A DNA stretch of 17,712 bases from contig JANNMS010000249.1 in assembly GCA_031398055.1 (NCBI GenBank), positions 1 through 17,712 on the forward strand, written 5' to 3'. The notes beneath the pieces were generated by a model. It worked only from the letters and a program-made list of their open reading frames with translations, searched no databases and was not told the DNA's origin. The number at the start of each line of letters is the position of its first letter. Within the stretch, counting starts at the first letter, position 1. The position numbers and the translations under genes are program-made. Shown here in pieces: positions 7,593 to 14,617 of this stretch. This stretch comes from M3007 sp031398055. GTDB taxonomy: Bacteria; Bacteroidota; Bacteroidia; Chitinophagales; Saprospiraceae.

Positions 7593-8324
7593 ATGGCGAA
7601 TCCGAATGCGACCCACAAAATTCTGCTGGTCGAAGATGACCAAAATTTCGGCGACGTGCTGCGTTCCTATTTGGATATGCACGATTACGATGTGACCCTC
7701 GCCACCGATGGCATTTTGGGGTTGGAAGCCTTCCGAAAAAATACGTTCGACCTCTGCATTTTTGACGTGATGATGCCGCGAAAAGACGGTTTTACACTCG
7801 CAAAAGATGTCCGCGAACGCGACCAACAGGTGCCCATCATTTTTTTGACCGCAAAAACGATGAAAGACGATGTGTTGCAAGGTTTCAAACTTGGCGCTGA
7901 CGACTACATTTCAAAGCCGTTCAATTCCGAAGAATTGCTCCTGCGGATTCAGGCCGTTTTGAAACGCACGACCAAACAACCCGACCCGCGCGACGAACAA
8001 CGCGAGTTCGTTTTTGGAAAATACCATTTCAATTATCCGGTGCGGATTTTGACTTTCACAGAAGGCCAGCCGGTCGAGGAAAACCAATGGAAATTAAGCC
8101 CAAAAGAGGCCGAACTTTTGAAAATGTTCATTCTGCACCTCAACGATGTGCTGCCGCGCTCCGAGGCTTTGACCAAAATTTGGCACGAGGACAACTATTT
8201 TACCGCCCGTTCGATGGACGTTTTCGTAACCAAACTGCGGAAATACATTGCCAAAGATGAAAATTTGGAGATTGTGAATATTCATGGAAATGGGTTTCAA
8301 CTTTTGGAAAAGAAGATCTCTTAA
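7593..8324 (+). CDS. OmpR/PhoB-family response regulator 1
   Basis: A DNA-binding two-component regulator of 243 residues from this start. The receiver domain spans ~8-125, with acidic pocket E14-D15-D16, phospho-acceptor D58 in CIFDVMMP, a conserved T in FLTAKT and K in YISKPF. A winged-helix output domain spans ~140-243, including the segment WKLSPKEAELLKMF, RSMDVFVTKLRKYI and INIHGNGFQLL-type ending (here VNIHGNGFQLL). An in-frame ATG at 7542 would add 17 polar residues; I prefer 7593 because the receiver starts just after it, but this is unproven. No kinase is adjacent on this strand. It is a paralog of the convergent regulator at 8664-9353: both share FDLCI-DV-MP-KDGFTLA and LGADDY. Confidence 0.93.
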   Translation: MANPNATHKILLVEDDQNFGDVLRSYLDMHDYDVTLATDGILGLEAFRKNTFDLCIFDVMMPRKDGFTLAKDVRERDQQVPIIFLTAKTMKDDVLQGFKLGADDYISKPFNSEELLLRIQAVLKRTTKQPDPRDEQREFVFGKYHFNYPVRILTFTEGQPVEENQWKLSPKEAELLKMFILHLNDVLPRSEALTKIWHEDNYFTARSMDVFVTKLRKYIAKDENLEIVNIHGNGFQLLEKKIS

Positions 8325-8357
8325 ATTTGGAGACCCTGCCAAATTTTAATTTTTAAA

Positions 8358-8402
8358 ATAAAAAAGCCGTTGTTTGTCAAAGACTTACAACGGCTTTTTT
8401 AT
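8358..8402. terminator. Bidirectional intrinsic terminator between the two regulators
   Basis: A stem of about 16 bp (ATAAAAAAGCCGTTGT pairing with ACAACGGCTTTTTTAT, 8358-8373 and 8387-8402) has a 13-base loop. A/T tracts on both sides let it work in both directions. It ends regulator 1 on the plus strand and the regulator 2 transcript on the minus strand. Confidence 0.88.
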
Positions 8403-8413
8403 TTTTCTAAAAA

Positions 8414-8494
8414 CTAAAGTGGACGGCTGAAAATCATGGAATAAAAAACAAAACCGACACCGCAAAAAGCGATGCCGGTCTGAATTCCTTGCAT
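8414..8494 (-). CDS. Possible 26-residue single-TM peptide
   Basis: A short frame reading MQGIQTGIAFCGVGFV then FYSMIFSRPL. It is nearly all hydrophobic, with one Cys and a C-terminal Arg, as in small membrane peptides. It lies downstream of regulator 2 on the same strand and stops 12 bases before the bidirectional terminator, so it would be on the regulator 2 transcript. The frame stays open upstream of the ATG for about 18 codons without another ATG. No good ribosome binding site is visible. I do not recognise a family, and chance cannot be excluded. Confidence 0.3.
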   Translation of the reverse strand: MQGIQTGIAFCGVGFVFYSMIFSRPL

Positions 8495-8569
8495 TTTGGA
8501 AGTCGTGTTAGTGTTTCCAGCGTGAAAGGAAGATACATGTGCAATTATTAAAAATCAAAAATTATGCCG

Positions 8570-8680
8570 AATTGGGTAATTGGTTATTGGAAAATTGGCA
8601 CCCGCTCAAATAACCAGTTTCCCAATTCTCCAATAACCAATTACCTAATTTTCAAATAACCAATTACCCAATCACCAACC
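8570..8680. repeat. Inverted CCAATTACC-word repeat
   Basis: Arms at 8570-8598 and 8622-8650 are 29 bases each and inverted, with two mismatches. A further direct copy of the AATAACCAATTACCCAATCACC words runs to about 8680 and supplies the last codons and TAA stop of regulator 2. The same word family recurs at 13575-13623. Confidence 0.8.
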
Positions 8681-9353
8681 GATATCCCTCGCCATGAATA
8701 TTCAAAAATTCGATGCGCGGGTCATTTTTCAGATACCCGCGAAGTTTGGAAACATACACATTCAGGCTGCGCGAATGAAACATTTCATCGTCGCCCCAAA
8801 CCCGCCGCAGCGCGGTTTCGCGTTCGACAATGCCGTTTTCGGATTGGCAAAAGAGTTCCAACAATTTGGTTTCGATGCCGCTGAGTTTTTCGGCAATTTC
8901 ATTTTCAAATAACAAAGTCCTCGAAATCGGGTCAAATTGGTACTTCCCGATTTCGTGCCGAACCACCGTTTTTTCAACCTTTTCAGATGTTTTTGCCCGC
9001 CGCAACACAATTTCAACGCGCAAAAACACCTCCTCCATGCTGAACGGTTTCGTAACATAATCATCGGCGCCGAGCATCAAACCTCGGATTCTGTCCTCTT
9101 TTTGGTTCTGGCCGGACAAAAAAATGAACGGAATCAGCGGGTTGATTTGCCGGATTTCCGCGGCCAACGTGAAGCCATCTTTTATCGGCATTTTCACATC
9201 CAAAATGCACAAATCAAAAATTTGGGATTGAAAAGCGGCCAAACCCGCATCGCCACTTTGCGCCAGCGAAACCCGCAGGCCGCGACTTTCGAGATATTCG
9301 GCCAGCATCGGAGCCAGCACGCGGTCGTCGTCAACTATTAAAATGTGCTTCAT
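8664..9353 (-). CDS. OmpR/PhoB-family response regulator 2
   Basis: A 229-residue regulator. The receiver domain (~1-118) has D8-D9-D10, phospho-acceptor D52 in CILDVKMP, S in FLSGQ at the usual T/S position, and K in YVTKPF. The winged-helix output domain (~130-229) contains the ETKLLELF helix, RSLNVYVSKLRGYL and a LNIHGEGYRLVIG ending. It is a paralog of regulator 1, with which it converges. It is transcribed divergently from the twin-CX3C genes, with ~200 bases between starts, and lies near the hybrid kinase and Hpt genes. It is therefore the best local candidate for their output, though the pairing is inferred from position. Its stop codon lies inside a short-word repeat. Confidence 0.93.
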   Translation of the reverse strand: MKHILIVDDDRVLAPMLAEYLESRGLRVSLAQSGDAGLAAFQSQIFDLCILDVKMPIKDGFTLAAEIRQINPLIPFIFLSGQNQKEDRIRGLMLGADDYVTKPFSMEEVFLRVEIVLRRAKTSEKVEKTVVRHEIGKYQFDPISRTLLFENEIAEKLSGIETKLLELFCQSENGIVERETALRRVWGDDEMFHSRSLNVYVSKLRGYLKNDPRIEFLNIHGEGYRLVIG

Positions 9354-9374
9354 TTTTCAAAAATTTGGTTTTGG

Positions 9375-9423
9375 CGAAGGTAAAAACTCTGTGCCTTCCA
9401 AAGTCCAAAGTCCAAAGTCCAAA
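9375..9423 (-). promoter_or_regulatory. Possible regulator 2 promoter with tandem -33 boxes
   Basis: On the minus strand, TACCTTCG (9382-9375) is one mismatch from TAnnTTTG. Upstream, a 7-base tandem repeat (read as TTTGGAC on this strand, 9399-9423) provides TTTG boxes at spacings of 16 and 23 bases. The ATG is about 22 bases downstream of the -7 box. Confidence 0.3.
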
Positions 9424-9553
9424 ATCTTTTTACACTTTTTTACACTTTTTGAAATTTCATTGAAAAATGGCGCGGCAGCGGCGGCCACAATTTTGTGGCA
9501 TCAATCACACAAATTTTTTTTCACACAAATTCATTCAACCAATTAAATTTCAA

Positions 9554-10033
9554 ATGAAAAATTTCTTGTTTTTCCTTGCCTGCTCCCTCTTTTTTTTCGG
9601 AAAAATCAACGCCCAATCTGCACCCGCCGTCAGCCAAGAAGCCAAAGATTTGGTCGCCAACGTCCGCGAAAGTGCTTCGGAAGTGGACAGCGCGATTTCA
9701 AAGATTTCGGCACTTCGCGACAAAGCGGAGCGCGAAAACAACCGAAAATTTCACCGCTTTTTTGGCGACGGAGCCGCGCTCGCCACCGATTTGAAAAGTT
9801 TTGGTGAGCGCGTTTTGCGGGCAGGTGAAAATATGCCGGCCGCAAAATTGAACGGTTTCAAAGCCGAATCTGCCCGTTTTGACAAAAAATTGGAGACTTG
9901 GTTGGCCAATCAACCGCCGTCGGCAACCGGTATTTCTTTCAACGAATGTTGCAAAAATTGCCACGATATTTTTCCAAAATGGTGGCAAGTCGTGCGCCGG
10001 ACGTTGTGCAAAGTCCTGTGTTTGTTCCCCTAA
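9554..10033 (+). CDS. Secreted helical protein with twin CX3C motif (paralog A)
   Basis: A 159-residue protein from the ATG at 9554, where a clear signal peptide begins (MKNFLFFLACSLFFFGKINA, cleavage likely before or after Q21). An in-frame ATG at 9467 would put 29 polar residues ahead of the signal, so it is not used. The mature part (~25-120) is helical with heptad-like Leu/Ile/Phe spacing. The C-terminus holds C132-x3-C136, 15 residues, then C152-x3-C156, with an extra C133, and ends Pro. This twin CX3C pattern suggests two disulfides pinning a helical hairpin. CKNCH at 133-137 formally matches a haem c motif, but paralog B lacks it. Paralog B follows after 36 bases, probably in the same transcript. 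Function is unknown. Confidence 0.75.
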   Translation: MKNFLFFLACSLFFFGKINAQSAPAVSQEAKDLVANVRESASEVDSAISKISALRDKAERENNRKFHRFFGDGAALATDLKSFGERVLRAGENMPAAKLNGFKAESARFDKKLETWLANQPPSATGISFNECCKNCHDIFPKWWQVVRRTLCKVLCLFP

Positions 10034-10069
10034 ATTTTATTTTTCACTCCACCAAATGATGATTTTAAA

Positions 10070-10537
10070 ATGAAAAATCTGTTGTTTTTTCTGTTTTTGT
10101 CGCTGTTTGCGTTCGGCCAAATTCAAGCCCAAACCAACTCCGATGCCCAAAATTTGGTCGCCGATGCCCGCGAAAGTTTTTCAGAAGTGGACAGTCTCGT
10201 GGCCAAAACACTTCGCCTCCGCGATGTTTCCCAAAAAAACCGGAACCAAAACGAGGTAGTTTTTTTCAACAAATTGGTAAAACTCCTCCGCGAAATGCGC
10301 GGCTTCGGCACCCGGATTGTCGAGGCGGGCGACTCGATATTGGCTGCCGATGTCCGAAAATTCAGGGCCGAAATCGCTGGTTTTGAAAAACGAGCGGACG
10401 TTTTGTTGGCCAATCCACCTCAAAATTCGGCATCGAGTTATTACAAACAATGCTTCGGCAAGTGCGACGAAGTTTTCAAAAACAAACCAATCCGTCGCAT
10501 CGCCTGCAAAATCTGCTGTGTTTTTTGCGACCCGTGA
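10070..10537 (+). CDS. Secreted helical protein with twin CX3C motif (paralog B)
   Basis: A 155-residue paralog of the preceding gene. The signal peptide is MKNLLFFLFLSLFAFGQIQA. Shared segments include NLVADARES-SEVDS (A: DLVANVRES-SEVDS), a central F-x(n)-L-x-FG-R stretch, and LANPP (A: LANQPP). The C-terminus has C128-x3-C132, 13 residues, then C146-x3-C150, plus C149 and C153. Only the four CX3C cysteines and the basic RR before the second pair align with paralog A; the haem-like histidine is replaced by D133. This argues for structural disulfides and not haem. Product likely periplasmic or secreted. The pair sits between a response regulator and a hybrid kinase, so a link to signalling is possible but unproven. 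Confidence 0.75.
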   Translation: MKNLLFFLFLSLFAFGQIQAQTNSDAQNLVADARESFSEVDSLVAKTLRLRDVSQKNRNQNEVVFFNKLVKLLREMRGFGTRIVEAGDSILAADVRKFRAEIAGFEKRADVLLANPPQNSASSYYKQCFGKCDEVFKNKPIRRIACKICCVFCDP

Positions 10538-10562
10538 TGAAAGTTTTTGCCTCAATTTTAAT

Positions 10563-10812
10563 TTCAAATTGGTGGTTTCAAAGGTGCGTAGCACTTAAAT
10601 ATTTGTAGAAAACGGCTGAAAATATTTCCAAAATTTGAATTCAAATTGGTGGTTTCAAAAGGTGCGTAGCACCAAAATATTTGTAGAAAACGGATGAAAA
10701 TATTTCCAAAAGGTGCGTAGCACCGGATATGCGAACCCAAATATTGCGGTGCTACGCACCTCTGATGACTGAAAACCTATATTTTCTACAAAGATTTAGG
10801 TGCTACGCACCT
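10563..10812. repeat. REP-like array with GGTGCGTAGCACC palindromes
   Basis: Two tandem ~72-base units (about 10563-10634 and 10640-10711) each read TTCAAATTGGTGGTTTC, then the palindrome, then an ATATTTGTAGAAAACGG-type segment, then GAAAATATTTCC. Five palindrome cores occur: 10583-10595 (last base changed), 10661-10673 and 10712-10724 direct, and 10748-10760 and 10799-10811 inverted. The last carries an inverted TTTCTACAAAGATTTA flank. A whole-array hairpin is possible. No coding frame was found in 10538-10961; 10813-10890 holds nothing I can identify. Resembles Bacteroidota REP elements mobilised in trans by RAYT enzymes; that assignment is from general knowledge. Confidence 0.8.
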
Positions 10813-10894
10813 TTTTGAACCGTCAATTTAAAATTATTATTGAGCAAGTTTTTCTGGAAAAAACCAATTGAAAACCCATTCCCCGAAAAATTAG

Positions 10895-10948
10895 AGGATG
10901 CCTCTGAAAATCAAAAAACTTTGGTTTTCTTGGGGCATCCTTTTTTTG
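10895..10948 (+). terminator. Terminator-like hairpin just before the hybrid kinase ATG
   Basis: AGGATGCC (10895-10902) pairs with GGCATCCT (10934-10941), and the interior pairs further through AAAATCAAA/TTTGGTTTT. A run of T (10941-10947) follows. It ends 14 bases before the kinase start at 10962. It may end the twin-CX3C transcript, or act as an attenuator if the kinase promoter lies upstream. Confidence 0.7.
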
Positions 10949-10961
10949 AACTCGTTAAAAC

Positions 10962-13589
10962 ATGAAAAATCATCGATTTTCAGCCATTTTGATTTTGGTT
11001 TTTTGGCCTGCGTTCCTTTTTTGCCAAAAAAATCCAGTCGCTGACTCGCTCGAACGGGTGCTGCTTTTGCCGCAACCCGACTCGGCGCAGGTCCTGGTTT
11101 TGACCAAATTGGCCGCGATTTACAGCCGTTTCGACATGCGACGGGCGGAGGAAAAATTGGAAAAAGCCACCCGGCTCACCGAGTTTTATTCAAATCGTTG
11201 GGCAGATAGTTTGTCGTTTTTCAGGCACCGGGCGGCGGCGGTTTACACCCACGGAAATTTGCTTTATCGACAAGGAAAATATGCCGAAAGCCAGCCGTTT
11301 TATTTTGAGGCTTTAAAATTTTTCGAAAAAACGGGCGACGAACTCGGCATCGGAAAAGCGTCAAATTCGATTGGAACGGCATTTTACTATTTTTCGGATT
11401 TCGAAAAAGCACTGGAATATGACCGCCGTGCCGAGAAAATTTTTGAAAAAATAGGCTTTTTGAACGGCTTGCTCACTGCCCAATCCAACATTGCTTCGGC
11501 ATTGGAAGGGCAGGGAAAAACGTGGGAAGCCAACCAAAAACAACTCGAAATTGCCGAACACGCCGAAAAAAACGGGCTGTGGGACGTGGCCGGAGGCAAT
11601 TACCTCAACATTTTGGGCAATTATGTTGAAAATGTGGACAGCCTCGAAAAGTCGCTTTTTTATGCCCAAAAAGCCGAAAAAATGCTCGAAAAAACGAATG
11701 ACATGCTGAACAAAGGATTACTTTTTGGAAGGTTTGCCATCATTTATTATTTAAAAAAGGACTTTGAAAAATCGGAAAAGTATGGACAAGAGGCATTGGA
11801 AATTGGATTTGAAATTAAAAATAAATTGGTAATTTCAATGGCCTACAATAATTTGGCCGTGTTATTTTTGGAAAAGGCAAAACAAAGTAAATCGCCTGTT
11901 GAAAAAGACAGTTTCTTTTTAAAAGCATTTGATTTCAATCAAAAAGAACGTGTTTTCAACGATTCCATTTTCAATTCAGAAAAAAGCCAACAACTCGCCG
12001 AGGCTCAAGTCAATTACGAAACCGAAAAAAAAGAACGCGAAATCAGCCAACTCACCGCCGCCGCGAAAAACCGCGAAATTGAAAATTTGCAAAATGAAGT
12101 CGAACTCCGGCAGCAAAAAATCAACGCCGAACGCGCCCGCGAGCAAGCCTTGATTTTGGAAAAAAGCAACGAAAACATCGCCCTCGAACTCGAAGTGAAT
12201 GCCGGACGACTCCGCGAACAACAAGTTTTTTCCGCGCAAAAACAAAAAGATATTGAACTTTTACAACTCAAAAATGCCCAGCAGCAAGCCGAGGCCGACC
12301 GTGAAAAACAGTTGCGTTTCGGGTTGATTTTGGGGATTTTGGGATTGGCAGTTTTCAGTTTTTTGATGTGGTGGCTGTTCCGGCAACGGGTTTTGGCGAA
12401 CCGAAAAATCCAAAACCAGCAGGCCGAAATTCAAATCCAAAACCAAAAACTCGCCGAAGCGAACCGCTACAAAAGCATTTTTTTGTCAAATATGTCCCAC
12501 GAAATTCGCACGCCGTTGAACACCATCATCGGAATGTCGGGTTTGCTGGCCGAAACGCGGCTCGAACCGAAGCAAAAAGAGTTTGCAGAAATCGTCAAAA
12601 ATGCCTCGGAAAACCTGCTTTCAATCATCAACGAAATCCTCGATTTTTCAAAAATCGAGGCTGGGAAAATCGAAATCCATCCCCAAAATTTTGATTTGCA
12701 CGAGTTGCTGGCGCGGCAATTCAATTTGATAAAATTAAATGCCGAGCAAAAACGGCTTGTTTTGCGCCTCGACCTGGCGCCCGATTTGCCCAAAAACGTG
12801 CTGGCCGACCCGGCGCGTTTGAACCAAATTTTGCTCAATTTGCTCGGAAATGCCGTAAAATTTACGGAAAAGGGCAGCATTTTGCTCCATGCCCACGTCC
12901 GCGAAACTTTGGCCGACGGTCGGAAAATGCTCCAATTTTCAGTTTCGGACACGGGTATCGGCATCGCGCCGGGCGAGTTGCCGCAGATTTTTGAAGCATT
13001 CAAACAGGTCGGGGAAACGACGCATCTTCGGCACGGCGGCACGGGTCTCGGTCTGGCGATTGCCAAAAATTTGGTGGAAATTCAGGGCGGAGAAATTTGG
13101 GTGGAGTCCAAAACTAGCGTCGGCACCAATTTTTCGTTCACTTTGCCCGTCGAAATTGCAGAGTCGCTCGCCCCGCAATTTTCTAAACCTCCTCAACTTT
13201 CTAAACCTTCTAAACTAAAAATCCTGTTGGTCGAAGACAATCATTTCAACCAACTTTTGGCCGTCGAATTGATCCAAAAATTGGTCATCGAACCCAAAAT
13301 CACGATTGCAGAAAATGGGCTCGAAGCCCAAAAACAAGCTGCTGCCGCACAATTTGACCTTATTTTTATGGATGTAAAAATGCCAATCATGGATGGTTTT
13401 GCCGCAACTGCAGCCCTGCGAAAATCTGAAATTTTGACCCCGATCATTGCTTTGACCGCCAACGCGACCGCCGAAGAAAAGGAAAATTGCCTTGCCGCCG
13501 GGATGGACGATTACATTTCGAAACCCATTTCGATTCAAATTTTGGAAGAAAAAATACGACGCTGGACTACAAACCCAATTTCCCAATAA
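10962..13589 (+). CDS. TPR-sensor hybrid histidine kinase
   Basis: An 875-residue membrane sensor kinase. Residues 1-21 form a signal peptide. The periplasmic sensor (~25-330) contains TPR-type helix pairs, e.g. AVYTHGNLLYRQGKYAES and GTAFYYFSDFEKALEY. A long coiled coil (~340-450) leads to one TM helix (453-473). HisKA follows with H513 in FLSNMSHEIRTPLN, then HATPase_c with N box LNQILLNLLGNAVKF (~620-634), G1 DTGIGI (663-668) and G2 GGTGLGLAIA (692-701). A Pro/Lys/Ser linker (~738-752) precedes a receiver domain (753-868) with phospho-acceptor D804 in IFMDVKMP and K854 in YISKP. The receiver must pass phosphate to an Hpt protein, and one is encoded 39 bases downstream. The sensed ligand is unknown. 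The stop codon lies inside a 15-base tandem repeat. Confidence 0.95.
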   Translation: MKNHRFSAILILVFWPAFLFCQKNPVADSLERVLLLPQPDSAQVLVLTKLAAIYSRFDMRRAEEKLEKATRLTEFYSNRWADSLSFFRHRAAAVYTHGNLLYRQGKYAESQPFYFEALKFFEKTGDELGIGKASNSIGTAFYYFSDFEKALEYDRRAEKIFEKIGFLNGLLTAQSNIASALEGQGKTWEANQKQLEIAEHAEKNGLWDVAGGNYLNILGNYVENVDSLEKSLFYAQKAEKMLEKTNDMLNKGLLFGRFAIIYYLKKDFEKSEKYGQEALEIGFEIKNKLVISMAYNNLAVLFLEKAKQSKSPVEKDSFFLKAFDFNQKERVFNDSIFNSEKSQQLAEAQVNYETEKKEREISQLTAAAKNREIENLQNEVELRQQKINAERAREQALILEKSNENIALELEVNAGRLREQQVFSAQKQKDIELLQLKNAQQQAEADREKQLRFGLILGILGLAVFSFLMWWLFRQRVLANRKIQNQQAEIQIQNQKLAEANRYKSIFLSNMSHEIRTPLNTIIGMSGLLAETRLEPKQKEFAEIVKNASENLLSIINEILDFSKIEAGKIEIHPQNFDLHELLARQFNLIKLNAEQKRLVLRLDLAPDLPKNVLADPARLNQILLNLLGNAVKFTEKGSILLHAHVRETLADGRKMLQFSVSDTGIGIAPGELPQIFEAFKQVGETTHLRHGGTGLGLAIAKNLVEIQGGEIWVESKTSVGTNFSFTLPVEIAESLAPQFSKPPQLSKPSKLKILLVEDNHFNQLLAVELIQKLVIEPKITIAENGLEAQKQAAAAQFDLIFMDVKMPIMDGFAATAALRKSEILTPIIALTANATAEEKENCLAAGMDDYISKPISIQILEEKIRRWTTNPISQ

Positions 13590-13623
13590 CCAATTTCCCA
13601 ATCACCAATTTCCCAATCACCAA
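13575..13623. repeat. 15-base tandem repeat (CCAATTTCCCAATCA), 3.3 copies
   Basis: Copies at 13575-13589, 13590-13604 and 13605-13619, then CCAA. The first copy ends ATAA instead of ATCA and so supplies the kinase stop codon. The array fills the gap between kinase and Hpt genes. Because 15 is divisible by three, the kinase frame would continue through copies 2 and 3 without that base. Confidence 0.85.
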
Positions 13624-13628
13624 CCACG

Positions 13629-13961
13629 ATGCTCGACCAAACTTCACTCGCCGCATATTTTGGAAATGACTCGGCCATGCTCCGAAAATTCATCGGATTG
13701 TTCGTGGCCGAGGCACCCGTTTTGGTCAATCAAATTGACGAGGCGATTTTGGAATCCGATTGGCCGGCGGTCGAACAGCACGCCCACACTTTGAAAAGTC
13801 AGTTGCGGTATTTTGGATTTTCGGAGCAAGTTTCAAAATTGCAGGAAATCGAAAACGTGGCCGAGCGGCGGACGGATTTGGAAAAACTGCCCAAAATTTG
13901 GGCGGAACTGAACCCGGAATTGGGCTGGGCGTACAAAATCATCGCCGATCTGAAAGTTTGA
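13629..13961 (+). CDS. Hpt phosphotransfer protein
   Basis: A 110-residue single-domain histidine phosphotransfer protein, the usual bridge between a hybrid kinase receiver and a final response regulator. It is all-helical, with the Hpt signature AVEQHAHTLKSQLRYFG; H53 in HTLKS is the phospho-accepting residue and K56 is conserved. The early segment MLRKFIGLFVAEAPVLVNQI matches the first Hpt helices. It has no signal peptide or TM helix, so it is cytoplasmic. It starts 39 bases after the kinase stop, across a tandem repeat, and is almost certainly cotranscribed with it. The likely targets are one or both OmpR regulators upstream, but this is inferred from position only. Confidence 0.9.
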   Translation: MLDQTSLAAYFGNDSAMLRKFIGLFVAEAPVLVNQIDEAILESDWPAVEQHAHTLKSQLRYFGFSEQVSKLQEIENVAERRTDLEKLPKIWAELNPELGWAYKIIADLKV

Positions 13962-14002
13962 AAATTCAGAACGTGTCCAGATTTGACCCAGATTTGACAA
14001 CT

Positions 14003-14037
14003 TTTGAAAACCAGTCCATTCTTCTTGGCTACTTTTG
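14003..14037 (+). promoter_or_regulatory. Promoter for the DUF420 operon
   Basis: TTTG (14003-14006) and TACTTTTG (14030-14037) match the Bacteroidota -33 and -7 boxes, with 23 bases between. The predicted start is near 14043, which would leave a short, A-rich leader before the ATG at 14060. Confidence 0.5.
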
Positions 14038-14059
14038 CACCACAAAAAAATCGTAAAAA

Positions 14060-14596
14060 ATGCTCCAAGCTTCGGCACAGGAAAAAGAAAAACAACTCAA
14101 TCTCTGGGCATATATTTTTTCGGCGGTTGTCCTGGTTTTGGTCGGATGGCTGCACGTCAGCCCGAAATTTGACTTCGGCGTGGATTTCAGTTTTTTGCCG
14201 CCCCTCCATTCCGGTTTGAATGTAATCACGGCGATTTTGCTACTCGCAGCCCTGTATTTCATCAAAAACAAGAACGTGAAAATGCACCGCAACATGATTT
14301 ACGCGGCTATGACGACTTCGGCGATGTTCCTGATTTCCTATTCTTTGTATCATGCTACGACCGAAGTGACCAAGTTTGGCGGCACGGGGAGCATTCGCAT
14401 GGTGTATTTTTTCATCCTGATCACGCATGTTATTTTGGCCGCTGCGATATTGCCGTTCGTACTTTTGACTTTTACTCGTGCCTTCACCGGACAATTTGAA
14501 AGGCATAAAAAAATGGCGCGATGGGTGTTCCCCCTCTGGCTTTACGTCGCAATCACCGGCCCGATTTGTTATTTGATGTTGAAACCATATTATTGA
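14060..14596 (+). CDS. DUF420 membrane protein (CtaM-like, oxidase assembly)
   Basis: A 178-residue polytopic membrane protein with about five TM helices (~17-32, 52-70, 80-97, 115-139, 155-174). Five histidines lie at or near helix ends: H50 in FLPPLHSGLN, H76 in MHRNMI, H98 in YSLYHAT, H123 in ITHVILA and H149 in FERHKKMAR. This matches the DUF420 family, whose Firmicutes member CtaM/YozB is needed for maturation of aa3-type oxidases; in Bacteroidota it often accompanies cytochrome oxidase genes. The histidines suggest haem or copper handling (inference). No oxidase subunit genes are visible in the window. It forms an operon with the small CxxC protein 21 bases downstream, with its own promoter and a shared terminator. 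Confidence 0.88.
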   Translation: MLQASAQEKEKQLNLWAYIFSAVVLVLVGWLHVSPKFDFGVDFSFLPPLHSGLNVITAILLLAALYFIKNKNVKMHRNMIYAAMTTSAMFLISYSLYHATTEVTKFGGTGSIRMVYFFILITHVILAAAILPFVLLTFTRAFTGQFERHKKMARWVFPLWLYVAITGPICYLMLKPYY

Positions 14597-14617
14597 AAAT
14601 TTTTTAAAAAATTTAAA

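Noticed and set aside
9467..9553. N-terminal extension of twin-CX3C paralog A
   Set aside because: It would bury the signal peptide behind 29 polar residues; paralog B starts directly at its signal peptide.
10563..10812. Candidate CRISPR array
   Set aside because: Units are adjacent and near-identical over their whole length with inverted copies; there are no unique spacers of even length and no cas genes.
13575..13623. Candidate CRISPR or attachment site
   Set aside because: Plain 15-base tandem repeat without spacers; no integrase nearby.
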